A stretch of DNA of 64,000 nucleotides from the NCBI GenBank assembly GCA_022559845.1, contig CM040126.1, positions 124,906,886-124,970,885 of the forward strand, given 5' to 3'. This DNA comes from Amorphophallus konjac (Eukaryota > Streptophyta > Magnoliopsida > Alismatales > Araceae). A model generated the notes under the pieces. The model had not been told where the DNA came from. It worked only from the letters and a program-made list of their open reading frames with translations, and searched no databases. A program made the position numbers and the translations under genes. Position 1 is the first letter of the stretch. Every line of letters begins with the position of its first letter. Positions 63,452 through 64,000 of this stretch are shown here, in pieces.

Positions 63452-64000
63452 TGTGGGCAACACTAATTGTATAGGTCACTTCCACAATATTCCAGGCGGG
63501 TCCCAACTATCTAGGTCAATTCAGACCGATTTGTTCGAGCTACACACTTTCCATTTGCTCGTTTCACATCCTCACTTGTTGTTCGTTGTATAAGGTTTCC
63601 AGGGAAATGAGCATCAGCCTCCTCATGCACGTCCATGGGTTGTGGAGACTCTGGCTCAGTCCTAAATCCATTGTTAACCGTTGGAATTTACAGTTCTTCT
63701 GCTATTCCTTTTACCCAATCTTAGCTCATTGAGAAGTTGATGTTCGTTGCATAAAAAAAATCACCTTGGCTTCCATGCCAACCACACATGCACTACTCTG
63801 TTTGTGTGAATACCTTGCGAGATGCTACTCAAAGAACCCCACACACGCACATAGGCACCATCTCCTCTCTGCATAATGGTAGCGGTAGACCCCTTTGCAT
63901 CTTCCACATCCTACATGCATTTTTTTCTCACCTCTGTCCTAGCTATGCAACCCATGGCTTGCAGTATGCCAACCTTTAGAACTACCGCAGTTTCATGTCG
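63452..64000. other. No gene seen; right flank of element G
   Basis: Sequence after the presumed end of the G LTR. It has no recognisable domain on either strand; one small frame (63788-63979) has no family signal. It could be old repeat DNA. Confidence 0.4.

Noticed and set aside
1..64000. tRNA or rRNA genes
   Set aside because: The TGGTATCAGAGC sites are primer-binding sites beside LTR ends. I found no cloverleaf with A and B boxes and no rRNA core sequence by eye; a tRNAscan-SE run would settle it.

Overview
The window looks like heterochromatic, repeat-filled DNA from a flowering plant. I see no host protein gene, tRNA, rRNA or CRISPR array that I can support. Almost every base can be assigned to nested LTR retrotransposons: Ty1/copia elements of the Sirevirus type and Ty3/gypsy elements of the chromovirus and Tat types. 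One end of a CACTA DNA transposon is also present. Plant-type primer-binding sites (TGGTATCAGAGC, iMet tRNA), the Sirevirus GGGGGAG polypurine boxes, chromodomains and a dual-RNase H Tat polyprotein all point to an angiosperm. The species cannot be told from the sequence.

Layout. 1-1812 is the 5' end of a minus-strand Tat-like gypsy element (gag, PBS, LTR), lying against the 3' end of a CACTA element (to 2478). 2479-3635 is a decayed gypsy leader and gag. Sirevirus A starts at 3636 (LTR, gag). Its gag is split at 5943/19839 by the complete Sirevirus B (5944-19838) and again at 20077/21793 by a minus-strand solo LTR. B has two LTRs of 1857 bp; its 3' LTR is itself split by a 3.3-kb GC-rich LTR-like insert (15730-19034). 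About 22600-26502 is a further Sirevirus LTR (D), split by a solo LTR of another family (C1, 23523-25404). A 5'-truncated Tekay/Del-like chromovirus (26503-33817) sits inside the protease of a second chromovirus, F (33818 to about 39071). F in turn abuts a Tat-lineage element, G (39072 to about 63451), which has a duplicated gag, two RNase H domains and fifteen 123-bp tandem repeats in its 3' UTR. G's 3' LTR is split by the young, pol-less Sirevirus E (52875-63439).

State of the genes. Every polyprotein is broken by in-frame stops, often TAG where CAG or TGG would be expected, plus a few frameshifts. None is likely to be functional as written, and all are annotated as pseudogenes.

What is most interesting is the non-coding architecture. 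Each LTR family carries its own array of a short repeated motif upstream of its TATA box. The Sirevirus LTRs share a promoter module (CACGTG-type box plus GGGCGGGAA). Downstream of the TATA box their leaders hold arrays of perfect short hairpins. The last hairpin lies directly before a conserved box, GGTGGACGTAGG...CGAACCACCTTAAAAATC, and its stem sequence changes between families while pairing is kept. The 3' non-coding regions of B and E share a pair of hairpins at the same spacing of about 105 nt. These covarying structures are the best candidates here for an undescribed RNA or DNA-structural system.
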